From contig NC_065885.2 in NCBI RefSeq assembly GCF_932274485.2, positions 43,103,062 through 43,167,061 on the forward strand: 64,000 nt of DNA, read 5' to 3'. Each line of letters begins with the position of its first letter. Position 1 is the first letter of the stretch. Both the position numbers and the translations under genes were made by a program. Shown in pieces: positions 44,021-56,816 of this stretch. This DNA comes from Patella vulgata (lineage: Eukaryota; Mollusca; Gastropoda; Patellidae). The notes under the pieces were generated by a model that saw only the letters and a list, made by a program, of their open reading frames with translations, was not told the DNA's origin and ran no database searches.

Positions 44021-46423
44021 CTAGACCTGCAAGCAGCACTGTACTGGCTTTCAGGAATCAGACAGGAAGTGTGTCATACAATAGCCCATTTATCGAGCTA
44101 CCAAACGATACTTTAGATGTTTTGATCCGGTCACACCCGACGGTGAAATCCCGATTGTTGCAAGAGCACCGATTTTTTTACTGTCTTTTTTTTAAATATC
44201 GAATAATTTTTGACTACTTCCTGTTTACGGATCGTTATCGGGATAGATTTAACAAGTGGTATGGGAACTTAACTTCCTGTACCAGAAGTTTCAGAAAGAT
44301 CCATTGGACAGTTTTACTCCCCTTATACCATTAGAAGCAGATTTACAGATATAACGATTTTTCGACTTTTTTCAAAGATTGTAGCCCTTTTGGACCCTTT
44401 ATACTATATTGAGGCTTTTAAATTTGGATTCACACCTTGGACCACCGTTAGGACTCTAAGTAACACAAGTTTAAGAAAGGAAATAACAGAAGTTTTCGAA
44501 ATAAAAGCGTCTGAATAGGCTCAAGTAATACAAGTTTAAGAAGGGAAAAAAGAGAAGTTTTCGGGATGAAAGCATCTGAATAGCCCCCAAAAATGACAAT
44601 ACTAGATTTTCAGCGTCCCATTATATATTGCCTAACCAGCGAATTGTTACCATTTAGATGTCATACAATCGTCCATTGTTCGGGCTATCCAATGACACTT
44701 TAGTTGTTTCGAAATCTTACGTAGTAATCACTTTTTTCGCAAGATCACCCTTTTTTTTTACTTTTTATGTTTTTTTTCTCAAAATATCGGATATTTTTTC
44801 GACTACTTCCGGTTTTTGGATCATTGTCGGGATAATTGTAACAAGTTGTTTGGTTACCTAACCTTCTGTACAAGAAGTTTCAGAAAAATCCATTCAGCTG
44901 TTTTTCATAGAAAGAAAAATAGAAGAGCATTTTCAGTAATTTAAGGATTTTTCAACTTTTTTCCAAGATTGAGGTTCTTTTTGGATCACTTATATTATTT
45001 CAATGCTTTTATTCTTGGACTCACGCCATAGTCCACCGATAGGACTCTGAGTAAAAAAAGTTTAAGAAAAATCGTAGTTTTCGTTTTCGAGAAAATGGCG
45101 TCTTAAAATGCTCCAAAACGGAAAATACTAGATTTTCGGCGTACCATAATTTATTTTCTAGCCATCTAAATCGTATCCTTTTAGATGTCATATGATAGTC
45201 CATTAATGGGGCTATCCAGCGATACTTTAGTTCTTTTGGTCCGCTAACATTTGATGGAGAAATCAAGATTTTCGCAAGAGTGCTATTTTTTTAAACCTTT
45301 TTTCTTCATTTTTTGAATACGTCCGGTATGGAAATTGATGTCGGGATAGTTTTAATAACCGGATTGGCTTATCAAATAGCCACAGGGCTATGTAATGATA
45401 TATTACATTATCTGATCAGATAAAATGGCCCTGAGAAATCCTATGTTCAAAAGAGCCAAAAATTCAAAAATGTCAATATATCGAAAATTAAATTTAAATA
45501 TTTCAATACATATTATACATCGTTAGAATCGTAATTAGGTCAGCTATCTGAATGTGTAACTTTTCCAAAATTTCACGATTTTTCAACTTTTTTCGATTTT
45601 CAGTACGTTATTTTACCTATTCCAGACATTTCGAGATACAAGCGTCCAAAAACGCTCCAAATCAGAAAATACTTGATTTTCAGCATGTCATATTTTGCTG
45701 CTTGGTCATACTATTTGTATAAATTGGGCATCATACGACAGTCCATTCCTCTGGCCACTCAACGAAATCCTTATTCGTTTAATCCATTGATACTGGAAGG
45801 AGAAATCGAGTTTTTCCCCAAAACACACATATTTTTGCGTTTTTTTCGGAAAAATCTATCATTATTTCGACTACTTCCGGTTTCCGGATCGTTGTTGAAA
45901 TTGCTTTATGCAGCGGTCTGACTATTAATTTTATGTTCCAGGACTATCGATTTATCCTTTCCAAAAAATAGAAGGGTTGGGAAATGGGCAGAAAATTCGA
46001 TTACTCGGAATGAAACTTATATTTCTGGAATCGGACGGTCTTCAGGTATCCAAAAATGTAGGTCAAATTTGAAAATTTTGAAAAATAACAAAAATTGTCT
46101 CGTAAACAACGTATTTTCAAAATTTGAAGGACAAAAGCCATAAATGAATGTTCGAAATTGAAAAAAAAATGTGAGATAGCCATTATCTCGGAAAAGATTC
46201 GGGGTTTCCGAATATGTCATTTGTTTGAAAATAGGTAAAGAATTGACGAACCCACGGCCGATTTTCAATCCCGGAAAAAAGTACAAAATTCGGTTACTTC
46301 CGGTATGCGCAGAAGCTTCAAAATTGTTTTATCAAGTAGCCACCACATGTTTTCCCAATAGAAAATTTGGTTCCAGATCGATATCTGTTTTCGATCATGG
46401 AGAAATAGGCTCCCGCGGAAAAA
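44021..46423 (-). mobile_element. HLE-A copy 2, full length
   Basis: CTAG at 44021-44024 with the hairpin CTGC-AA-GCAG (plus-strand view) marks the 3' end. The 5' end is TTTTTCCGCGGGAGCCTATT on the minus strand at about 46423, next to (AAT)n. Four modules of about 540 bp each carry a CCATTxxTxGxGCTA-type line and ACTTCCGGT followed by GGATCATTGTCGGGATAG (near 44216, 44803, 45318 and 45868). The 5' module with TGCGCATACCGGAAGTAACC lies near 46290. No long ORF. Confidence 0.75.
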
Positions 46424-46442
46424 TAATAATAATAATAATAAT

Positions 46443-46495
46443 AATAATTTTAGTAAAAACAATAGTCTTTCAGACGAAAGTCTGGAAGCCTAATA
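46443..46495. repeat. Mini-hairpin with GAAA loop
   Basis: TTTTAGTAAAAACAATAG, then CTTTCAGAC (46467-46475), GAAA, GTCTGGAAG (46480-46488), then CCTAATAAT. The 9-bp stem has a single G-T wobble. Same plan as 7498-7603 and 17272-17475 with a third stem sequence. Confidence 0.65.
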
Positions 46496-47242
46496 ATAAT
46501 TTTTAAGCTTGTACAATAAAGGGCTCTCATAGAGCATAATCATACAACAACAATAATAATGTTCTTTAAATGGCATTTAGTAACTGGACACAGAGTAACA
46601 ACAAAACACATACTTATGGAAAACAGCTACTAGTGCATTTAAGGCGACGTTTCGTAGAGTATTCTCTCAACGTTATCAAGCTAATACAGTAAAACAGGTA
46701 TAAGGCAAATATATATAGACAAAATACAACAACACAACCGAAACCATACATAGCAACAACATGATCAAAGGCCTACACCAACACTTATTAAGATATACAA
46801 TAGCAGATAGAGAGTTAATTAACTTATAGTCCATGGCCAGTGAGGATGTCTTAACAACAAAAATGGAAACCATACCTTAAAACAATTAGATCAAAGGGTT
46901 GTGACACAATTTGGTAACAATATACAAAAGTAAGAAAAGAAACCCCTATGTTAAACGATCAATAAGCTGACTAAGTAGTTGCGATATTAACCGAATATGG
47001 GAGGTGATTATTATTATAGTTAAGACAATAAATTAAGGCAATGGAGTATATACAACAGATAAATGTTACATGATGAAGGGTAGATTAAATATAACTGTTA
47101 TTTCATTGCACATATCTATTAACACTTGTAATTTTATGAAAGGATAATTAGATATGCAATAGAGTTATAGATTTAATGTAAAAACAAAAAACAATTTATA
47201 ACAATGAATATAGCACGATAGTAAATACAATAATAATATTTA
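46496..47242. other. AT-rich segment without recognised features
   Basis: No repeat end or domain identified; the 65-aa minus ORF at 46676-46873 shows only a hydrophobic stretch and is weak. Confidence 0.35.
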
Positions 47243-47399
47243 CCTTATTTAAATTTACAACAATACATTAGAAAAACTGGTTATGGCCTAGATCAGAGTT
47301 TGCAAATTGGGTTATAAAACTCCCAGGTTTTAATCTATTAGTAACATGTTAAAAAACTTAAAAAATTCAAATGTATAATAATAATAATAATAATAATAT
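47243..47399. repeat. Family X end, copy 3, with (AAT)n
   Basis: ACAATACATTAGAAAAACTG through TTTTAATCTATTAGTAACA to an (AAT)n of eight or so units, which touches CTAG at 47400. Confidence 0.6.
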
Positions 47400-47840
47400 C
47401 TAGATCTGCATAGCAGATATCAAAGCTTTCATATAAACCGGCCCAGAGCCGATCGTGTTAATAAGAAGCCGCTTATTTGACATTGACACATAACCGAAGG
47501 TGAATAGGCCTACCCGTCCAGTTAATACAATGGGCAATCTCACATCGGTCCACTAAAGAGAGGCACATACTAGTCGCCTCCTACTTCCCCAAGACATTAT
47601 AGTCCAAACCTTGACTCTCATACATATAAACCATTTGGTACTACATGTACATGTATTTCGTACTTATTTCATATTAAACCCCTCGGCCGCCATGTTGAAT
47701 CACACAGTATTTAACGTTCTACATGTATATCCTAACATCTTTATGAAATCAACGACAAATCTAAACTTGGGCACTCCAACCATTTTTATTTTTATATCAT
47801 TCGGTTTTTTTTAAATAAGTAATTCTATCACAAATCATAG
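47400..47840 (-). mobile_element. Hairpin-CTAG end of another family (F)
   Basis: On the minus strand the end reads ATCTGC-TAT-GCAGAT then CTAG (47400-47403), with GAAAGCTTTGAT upstream. The same end is found at 61471. The bodies differ: the sequence after about 47430 does not match 61500 onward. 47430-47840 has no gene. Confidence 0.5.
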
Positions 47841-50454
47841 TGAAGACTGGACCGGATAATGTGTATAGTACTAATAGCAATCACATACGGAAGAGGCGAT
47901 AAGATCCCTTTGCATTTCGAATTTCAAAATTAATTAAAACCAAATTTAAATTCCGAAAATCGGTTGGGTTTTTTTTTGCTGAAACTCCTTTTTTTTAATC
48001 TGATCAAAATGGGAGTAAGTCACAGAGTCCGGGTGGTAATGGGCGTATTGTGTCCAAATTTCATGGTTTTCGGACAATCGGTGCCGGTGTCGTGGCGAAA
48101 TTCCACTTTTTTCGCCCTTACAGAAGCCGTAAATGACGGAAAAAAAAGAACGGCAAAAACCGTGTCAAGAACAAACGACCTGAACGAATGCAGGTATAGC
48201 CTTGAAGTTTTCAGTGCTCCTAGGTACCAACGCGAAAAGTTCCTCGCCGGAATTTGGTAGTCATCGTACCTTTGGTTCCAGCGTGACGCATGCGCGAAGT
48301 CAAAAGAAATTACGGTCGATTTTGGGATTTTGGGTATATTTCGGAGTGGTTTGGTATGTGACGGTAGATCGGGGACCCGGATTGATCTATTATAATAAGC
48401 GTTGAAGAATGAGCAAATTTTCGCGACCGGGGTTGATTTGCACTGCCCAGGCAACGTTCCGGTGTTCCAATTGCCTTTAAATTTGCACAGACTGTACCTT
48501 GGGATTCTAGCTATCATATATTAAGAACAGAGGTGTGTGGGATTCCGAGAACGTTGAAAATAAATTCGAAACCCACCCCCACCCATCAAATTATTTTGCT
48601 TAAAAAATTGCCGTATTTTATCGAATTTTTATTGTTCTTGATATCTCAGCATTTTCTCCTTTTAATATGTGATAAATATCATCGCGGCGTAGACAACCGC
48701 TAGAAATTCCAGAGATTTGGACCACCGGAAAGATGCCTCAGCAGTCAAAATAGGTCAAAATAGGCGATTTCGGTTTCTAGTGTCGAAACATCGTTGCGGT
48801 CATTTTAAAAAATTGTCTTTTAAGGATAATGTGTATAGTACTAATACCTATCACATACTGAAGAGGCGATAAAATCTCTTTGCATTTGCAATTTCAAAAT
48901 TAATTAAAACCAATATTAAATTCCGAAAATCGGTTTTTTGCTAAAACTCTTTTTTATTTAATGTGATCAAATAATAGTGAAGACTGGACCGGATAATATG
49001 TATAGTACTAATAGCAATCACATACAGAAGAAGCGATAAGATCCCTTTGCATTTGGAATTTCAAAATTAATTAAAACCAAATTTAAATTCCCAAAATCGG
49101 TTGTTTTTTTGGGTTTTTTTTGCTGAAACTCCTTTATTTTAATCTGATCAAAATGGGGGTAAGTCACAGAGTCCAGGGTGGTAATGGGCGTATTGTGTCC
49201 AAATTTCATGATTTTCGGACAATCGATGCCTGTGTCGCGGCGAAATTCCACTTTTTTCCCCTTATAGAAGCCGTAAATTGACTTGGAAAAAAAAAGACGA
49301 ACGGCAGTTGACCTGGCGCCGTGCCAAGAATAAACGACTTGAACGAATGCAGGTGTCACCTTGAAATTTTCAGGGTACCTAGGTACCAACGTGAAAGGTT
49401 CCTCGCCGGAATTTGGTATTAATGGTACCTTTGGTTACAGCGTAGCGCATGCGCGAAATCAAAACCAGCTAAACTCGAAAACAACCTTGTCGGCACGGAA
49501 AACATCAAAGGCGAAATTCGAATTTTTAAAATATTCAAATACCAAACATTCGACCATGATCCAGGCTATCCTGAAATTTGGTACTCATGGTACCTTTGGT
49601 TCCAGCGCAGCGCATGCGCGAAGTCAAAACCAGCTAAACTCGAAAACAACGTTGTCGGCACGGAAAATATCAAAGGCGAAATTCGAATTTTTGAAATATT
49701 CAAATACCAAACATTCGACCATGATCCAGGCTATCCTGAAATGTATTAATTTTGGTAATAGGGGACAGATTCTCTAAGCCACGGCCAATTGTGTATGTTT
49801 TCAAGCTCATTAATGTGGATTTTTCACTATTTTTCATTTTCAATTCAAAATGGCGTCCATCAGTTGACCTAAATCAAAATTTTACTTCCTACATTTTATG
49901 GACTTTCCATCAAGGATTTGGAAAATATAATTCCCTTGTCTGTAACTAAAATATCAAGATGGTGACACTTCCGGTTTGGGCTACAATCAGTAGTGTCGTA
50001 ACTAATACAGAAAAAAAAAATTCAAGGCAATCTGACCTATATTTCGTCGATTTTTTTGAAAACTTTGATCCCTAATTTCATCAAGGAGAGATAATTTAGA
50101 AAATTTCTTTTGACATTTTTCAAGTTGCATCGGTAAGATCTACTTACATACTTAATTTCATGAAAATCGTGCAACTATTAAAGAAGTTGTCAAGTTGCTT
50201 TTAACTTCCGGTTCGAAATCACAGCGACGAATTTTCGAAATTCGAAAATCCGAAATTGCAGATTTGAAGTAAATGATTCAAGGTACTCAAAGAATTTTTT
50301 TTTAGTAAAATAGGTCAAATAGTCACAAAGTTACAGCAAAGTAAGTAAAATGGATTTGTTCGTAAAATTCGGTGATTTCGGATGTGTAAAACGTTTTGAA
50401 AATATACCTATTCCAAAGCCACCACCCATTCTTGAGGGGTAGGTCAAAGTTTCA
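47841..50454 (-). mobile_element. HLE-G, repeat block with internal duplications
   Basis: GTGAAGACTGGACCGGATAA, GTATAGTACTAATA, CGATAAGATCCCTTTGC, AAATTTCATG and TTCGGACAATCG occur at 47841-48310, partly at 48827-48977 and again at 48978-49450. At the right end (about 50380-50440), minus-strand motifs AATGGGTGGTGGCTTTGGAA, TATTTTCAAAACG and CATCCGAAATCACCG parallel the 5' modules of A and B. G therefore reads leftward, directly abutting the decayed CTAG end of A copy 3. The 165-aa and 138-aa ORFs show no domain. Confidence 0.5.
49411..49742. repeat. 165-bp tandem duplication inside HLE-G
   Basis: ATTTGGTATTAATGGTACC (49411) and ATTTGGTACTCATGGTACC (49576) start two near-identical units with AGCGCATGCGCGAA, CAGCTAAACTCGAAAACAAC and CATTCGACCATGATCCAGGC. 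The 138-aa ORF at 49361-49777 spans both because 165 is divisible by 3; it matches no family I know. Confidence 0.75.
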
Positions 50455-52765
50455 GACCTGCAAGCAGCACTGAACCGGCTTTCAGGAATCAGACAGGATG
50501 TGTGTCATACAATAGCCCATTTATCGAGCTACCAAACGATGCTTTAGATGTTTTGATCCGGTCACTCCCGACGGTGAAATCCCGATTGTTGGAAGAGCAC
50601 CGAATTTTTTTTAAAATATCGAATATTTTATTGACTACTTCCTGTTTACGGATCATTATCGGGATAGATTTAACAAGTGGTATGGGAACTTAACTTCCTG
50701 TACCAGAAGTTTCAGAAAGATCCATTGGACAGTTTTACCTCCCTTATACCATTAGCAGCAGATTTATAGATGTAACGATTTTTCGACTTTTTTCAAAGAT
50801 TGTGACCCTTTTGGACCATTTATACTATATTGAGGCTTTTAAATTTGGATTCACACCATAGACCACTGTTAGGACTCTAAGTAAAAGAAGTTTAAGAAAG
50901 AAAATAAGAGAAGTTTTCGAAATAAAAGCGTCTGAATAGGCTCCAAAAAGAAAAATAATAGATTTTCAGCGTTCCATTATACATTGCCTAACCCGCGAAT
51001 TTTTACCATTTAGATGTCACAAGATCGTCTATTGTTCGAACTATCCAATGACACTTTAGTTGTTTTGATTCGGTGAAATCTGGCGTAGTAATCACTTTTT
51101 TCGCAAGATCACCATTTTTTTTTAGACTACTTCCGGTTTTTGGATCATTGTCGGGATAGCTTTATCAAGTTGTGTGGTTACCTTACCTTCTGTACAAGAA
51201 GTTTCAGAATAATCCATTCAGCTGTTTTCCAAAGAAAGAAAATTAGAAAATCATTTTCAGTAATTTAAGGATTTTTCTAAGATTGAGGCTCTTTTTGGAC
51301 AACTTATGTTATTTCAATGCTTTTATTTTTTAAAAAATCCGTAGTTGTTGTGTTTGAGAAAAAGGCCTCTCAAAATGCTCCAAAACAGAAAATACTAGAT
51401 TTTCGGCGTACCATAATTTATTTTCTAGCCATCTAAATCGTATCATTTAGATGTCATACGATAGTCCATTGATGGGGCTACCCAGCGACACTTTAGTTCT
51501 TTTGGTCCGCTAAGATCTGATGGAGAAAATTTTTTTAACCTTTTTCTTAATTTTTTGAATACGTCCGGTATGGAGATTATTGTCGGGATAGTTTTGATAA
51601 CCAGATTGGCTTATCAAATAGCCACAGGGCTATGTAATGATATATTACATTGTCTGATCAGATAAAATGCCCCTTGGAAATCATATGTTCAATAATGCCA
51701 AAAATGCAAAAATGTCAATATATCGAAAATTAAATTTAAATATTTCGATACATATTATACATCGTTAGAATCGTAATTAGGTCAGCTATCTGAATGTGTA
51801 ACTTTTTTGTAAACATTTGTTTAAATAATAAAGTAATAGAGCATTTTGCAAAATTTCACGATTTTTCAACTTTTTTCGATTTTCAGTACGTTATTTTACC
51901 TATTCCAGACATTTCAATGTCTTATTTGATGGATTCATGCACAAGACTACCGGAGGGACTCTCGATAGGGAAAGTTTAAAATCCTTGGACCAGTTTTTGA
52001 GATACAGGCGTCCAAAAACGCTCCAAATCAGAAAATACTTGATTTTCAGCATGTCATATTTTGCTGCTTGGTAATACTATCCGTATAAATTGGGCATCAT
52101 ACGACAGTCCATTCTCCGGGCCACTCAACGATAGCTTAATTTGTTTAATCCATTGATATTGGACACAGAAATCGAGCTTTTCCCCAAAACATCAATTTTT
52201 TTGCGATTTTTTTCGAAATATCGGACATTATTTCGACTACTTCCGGTTTCCCGACCGTTTTTGAAATTGCTTTATCAAGCGGTCTGACTATATAGCTTTA
52301 TGTTCCAGGACTTTCAGAAATATCGATTTATCCTTTCGAAAAAATATAAGAGTTGAGAAATCGGCAGAAAATTCGAAAAAAATCGAAAAATAAAGGGCGA
52401 TAACTCGGAATGAAACTTACATTTCTAGACTCGGATGGTCTTCAGGTATCCAAAAATGTAGGTCAAATTTGAAAATTTTGAAATTGAATATTTTTCATTT
52501 TTCGAACGCTAGAAGTCAGCGACGAAGTTTCGAAATTTCGAAATTTTCAACTGCTATCGTCCGGGAAAAGACTCAGGGTTTCTGAAAATGTCATTTGTAT
52601 GAAAATAGGTACAGAATTGACGAAGTTACGGCCGTTTTTAAATTTTTATGCACCGCACGAAATTCGGCCACTTCCGGTCTGCGCAGAAGTTTCAAAAATC
52701 ACGATTTTTGCAAGAGCACCGATTTTTACTGGGTTTTTTTCTAATATCGAATATTTTTATGACTA
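50455..52765 (-). mobile_element. HLE-A copy 3, fused to a B 3' end
   Basis: Starts at GACCTGCAAGCAGCACTGAA (CTA of CTAG lost). Modules with ACTTCCTGT or ACTTCCGGT follow (near 50637, 51130 and 52240) and the 5' module starts near 52560. Just inside a further TTTTTATGACTAC at 52765 it switches to the B sequence GGTTTCACCGGTGCC, without a microsatellite in between. Confidence 0.72.
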
Positions 52766-53846
52766 CGGTTTCACCGGTGCCACGTTACCCTAAACATATG
52801 TCACTTCCGGTACCAATGAAACCATTAAACAGGTTTCCACATAAGCATTGCACACATCAAATAAAATTGACGCCGAATCAACCAAATCCATCAATATCAA
52901 TTCATTTTATACATTTGTTACATGTAAGTGTACAGTACTTCCGGTGATAATGAAAATGTTCAATTAGTTTTATGAAATCAGAAATGGCATAAGGCATCAC
53001 ATGGTGAAAATTTTATGTAAATCGAATAATAATTGCCACTTTTATAGACCAAAAACCTTGAAAAGTGACTTGTATAAAACCGTCTATTTCTCTGCAACCG
53101 TACAAGTTAGAAACCATTTTCTGGTATCTGTATGATCGTATGGGTTCAATCTATTTGGTGATTGGAATCAAATATCATAATTTTAAAAACATTACAAATC
53201 AGACTCATTTGAATAAAAATATCTGTTTTGAAGGCTAAAAATACAGTTTTTGCCAAAATGACGTTACTTCCGGTGATAATGAAAATCTTAAATTCCTTGT
53301 ATGAAATTGTAAATAGCATTAGGTATCACACAGTGAAAATTTTATGAAAATCGAATAATAATTGACATTTTTATGGACCAAAAACCTTGAAAAGTGACCT
53401 GTTGAAAATCGCCTATTTCTCCGCAACTGAACAAGTTAGAAACAATTTTGTGAAATCTATATGACCTTATGAATTTTATTAATATGTGAATGTAAACCAA
53501 AAGTTTAAATTATTAATACATATTAAATAATTCTTGGTTGAAAAAAATATTGATTTTAAAAGTTAAAAATGCATTTTTTGACAAAATGGCGTCACTTCCG
53601 TTGTCAATTTTAAATTGTAATCAATTTGATACGACGCATACTTGCTTTTTGAATCAAATGGTGTCACTTTTGTGAAAATCCAATAATAATTGACTATTTT
53701 ACAGGCAAAATAACGAAAACAGTGACTTATGCAAAATTGCCCATTTCTAGGTAACTGCTTATATTACAAACTAATTTTAACATACATTTTCTTCGTATGG
53801 CTTATAGCTACAAGTTTATAAAAGTTACGTAGAAATATTTTAAAAA
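52766..53846 (-). mobile_element. HLE-B copy 12 (interior), between two A parts
   Basis: B sequence from GGTTTCACCGGTGCCACG to AAATATTTTAAAA. Hairpin and CTAG are missing at the left and the 5' module at the right; both sides meet family A. Very similar to 56817-57900, including TATGACCTTATGAATTTTAT-type diverged modules. Confidence 0.7.
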
Positions 53847-56797
53847 CAGAAGTTTAAGAAAGGAAAAAAGAGACGTTTTCGGGATGAAAGCATCTGAATA
53901 GCCCCCCAAAATGAAAATACTAGATTTTCAGCGTCCCGTTATATATTGCCTAACCAGCGAATTTTTACTATTTAGATGTCATACGATCGTCCATTGTTCG
54001 GGCTATCCAATGAAACTTTAGTTGTTTTGAAATCTTACATTTTTCGCAAGATCACCGTTTTTTTACTTTTTTTTTTCTCAAAATATCGGATATTTTTTCG
54101 ACTACTTCCGGTTTTTGGATCATTGTCGGGATACTTTTAACAAGTTGTTTGGTTACCTTACCTTCTGTACAAGAAGTTTCAGAAAAATCCATACAGCTGT
54201 TTTCCAAAGAAAGAAAAATGGTAGAGTATTTTCAGTAATTTAAGAATTTTTCAACTTTTTTCCAAGATTGAGGCTCTTTTTGGACACCTTATATTATTTC
54301 AATGCTTTTATTTTTGGACTCACGCCATAATCCACCGATAGTACTCTGAGTAAAAAAAGTTTAAGAAAAATCGTAGTGTTCGTTTTCGAGAAAATGGCGT
54401 CTCAAAATGCTCCAAAACGGAAAATACTAGATTTTCGGCGTACCATATTTTATTTTCTAGCAATCTAAATCATTCAGATGTCATATGATAGTCCATTAAT
54501 GGGCGATCCAGCGAAACTTTAGTTCTTTTGGTCCGCTAACATCTGATGGAGAAATCAAGTTTTTCGCAAGAGTGCTATTTTTTTGTCCCCCGCTTTCGAA
54601 GAAAGCAGGGGACTATTAAAATGGGTTCGTCCGTCTGTCTGTCTGTCTGTCTGTCCGTCACACTTTTTGGGACACAATAACTCTCCTTCTAATTGACCTA
54701 GAATGTTCAAACTTGGTGTAGGTGTTTATTAGGTCAATGCCTTGATGGAGTTCGAAGATGAGCATTTTCTGCTTAGGGTAAGCAGAGATAAGCAATTTGA
54801 TTGGTTGATGATTTGGGACACGATAACTTTAGTTCCAATTAAGTGAAAGTGATGAAACTTGGTGTATAGTTTCATTACATCAGTACCTTGACTAAGTTCG
54901 ATATTGAGCATTTTCTGCTGAGGGTAAGCAGAACGATAAGCAATTTGGCCGAGACTTTGGAACACAACAACCCTCCTTCTAATTGAGCTAGAATGTTCAG
55001 ACTTGGTGTAGGTGTTTATGAGGTCAATGCCTTGATAGAGTGCGAAGATGAGCATTTTCTGCTTATGGTAAGTAGAGATAAGCAATTTGATTGGTTGATG
55101 CTTTGGGACATGATAACTTTAGTTCTAATTAAGTGAGAGTGATGAAACTTGGTGTATAGTTTCATTACATCAATACCTTGACTAAGTTCGATGATGAGAA
55201 TTGTATGCTTAAGCTAAGGAGCAATAAGCATTTTGATTGGTCAAGACTTTGGAACATAACAACTCTGCTTCTAACTTTATGTTGATCTTCGTCTTGACCG
55301 AATTCAATGATTAACATATCGAGCTAAAGCTAAGCAGAGATAAGCAATTTCCTTGGTCGATGCTTTGGGACAAGATAACTTTGATTCTATCTGATAGAGA
55401 GTGATGAAACTTAGTGTATAGTTGATAATCAGTTTGATTGCTCAATACCTTTGAAAAAAATAGATGTGCGATTAATTAATATGTGTCATCTATTTATTTG
55501 GGGATTTCGGAGGGGGACATCAGCCTCACTGTTGGCTTGTTAACCCTTTTTCTTGATTTTTTGAATACTTCCGGTATGGAGATTATTGTCGGGATAGTTT
55601 TAATAACAGGATTGGCTTATCAAATAACCACAGGGCTATGTAATGATATATTACATTGTTTGGTCAGATAAAATGCCTCTGGAAAATCCTATGTTCAATA
55701 GGGGCAAAAATGCAAAAATGTCAATATATCGAAAATTAAATTTAAATATTTCAATAAATATTATACATCGTTAGAATTGTAATTAGGTCAGCTATCTGAA
55801 TGTGTAACTTTTTTGTAAAAATTTGTTTAAATAATAAAGTAATAGAGCATTTTCCAAAATTTCACGATTTTTCAACTTTTTTCGATTTTCAGTACGTTAT
55901 TTTACCTATTCCAGACATTTCAATGTCTTATTGGATGGATTCATGCACAAGACTACAGGAGGGTCTCTCGATAGGGAAAGTTTAAAAAAAATCCTTGTAG
56001 CAGTTTTCGAGATACAGGCGTCCAAAAACGTTCCAAATCAGAAAATACTTGATTTTCAGCTTGTCATATTTTGCTGCTTGGTCATAGTATCCGTATAAGT
56101 TGGGCATCATACGACAGTCCATTCCTCGGGCCACTCAACGAAAGCTTAATTCGTTTAATCCATTGATATTGGACGGAGAAATCGAGTTTTTCCCCAAAAC
56201 ACCCATTTTTTTATTTTTTTCCCAAATATCGGACATTATTTCGACTACTTACGGTTTCCGGACCGTTGTTGAAATTGCTTTATCTAGCGGTCCCACTATA
56301 AAGCTTTATGTTCCAGGACTTTCAGAAATATCGATTTATCCTTTCCCAAAAATATAAGGGTTGGGAAATGGGCAGAAAATTCGAAAAAAATCGAAAAATA
56401 AAGGGCGATAACTCGGAATGAAACTTAGATTTCTAGAATCGGATGGTCTTCAGGTAACCAAAAATGTAGGTCAAATTTGAAAATTTTGAAAAATAACAAA
56501 AATTGTCTGTTAAACAAAATTTTTCATTTTTCGAACGCTAGAAGTCAGCGACCAAGTTTCGAAATTTCGAAATTTTCAACTGCTATCGTCCGACAAAAGA
56601 CTTCTGAAAATGTCATTTGTATGAAAATAGCTACGGCCGTTTTTTAATTTTTTGGCACCGCACGAAATTCGGCCACTTCCGGTCTGCGCAGAAGTTTCAA
56701 AAATAGTTTATCAAGTAGCCACCACATGGTTTTCCAACAGAAAATTAGGTCCCATATCGGTATCTGTTACAGGCACTGAGAAATAGGCTCCGGCGAA
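53847..56797 (-). mobile_element. HLE-A copy 4, interrupted by HLE-E
   Basis: A sequence runs 53847-54583 and resumes at 55541 in register, ending GGAGCCTATTTCTCAGTGCC (minus strand) near 56797. Compared with the uninterrupted copy at 45260-45320, the target was a T7 tract. The first module is missing at the left where it meets B copy 12. Confidence 0.75.
54584..55540 (-). mobile_element. HLE-E copy 2, inserted in HLE-A
   Basis: The terminal hairpin lies at 54585-54613 (left), followed by a GTCTGTCTGTCTGTCCGTC tract, 146-bp-type units (clear to about 55090, then diverged), and GGGGGACATCAGCCTCACTG then TTGGCTTGT at 55540. It alternates two unit types and is more diverged than copies 1 and 3, so it is older or of another subfamily. 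Confidence 0.75.
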
Positions 56798-56816
56798 AAA
56801 AAATAAATAATAAAAA

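Noticed and set aside
47964-48517. Overlapping ORFs of 98 (+) and 165 (-) aa in HLE-G
   Set aside because: The second G copy (48978 on) does not keep either frame at the same length; no recognised domain.
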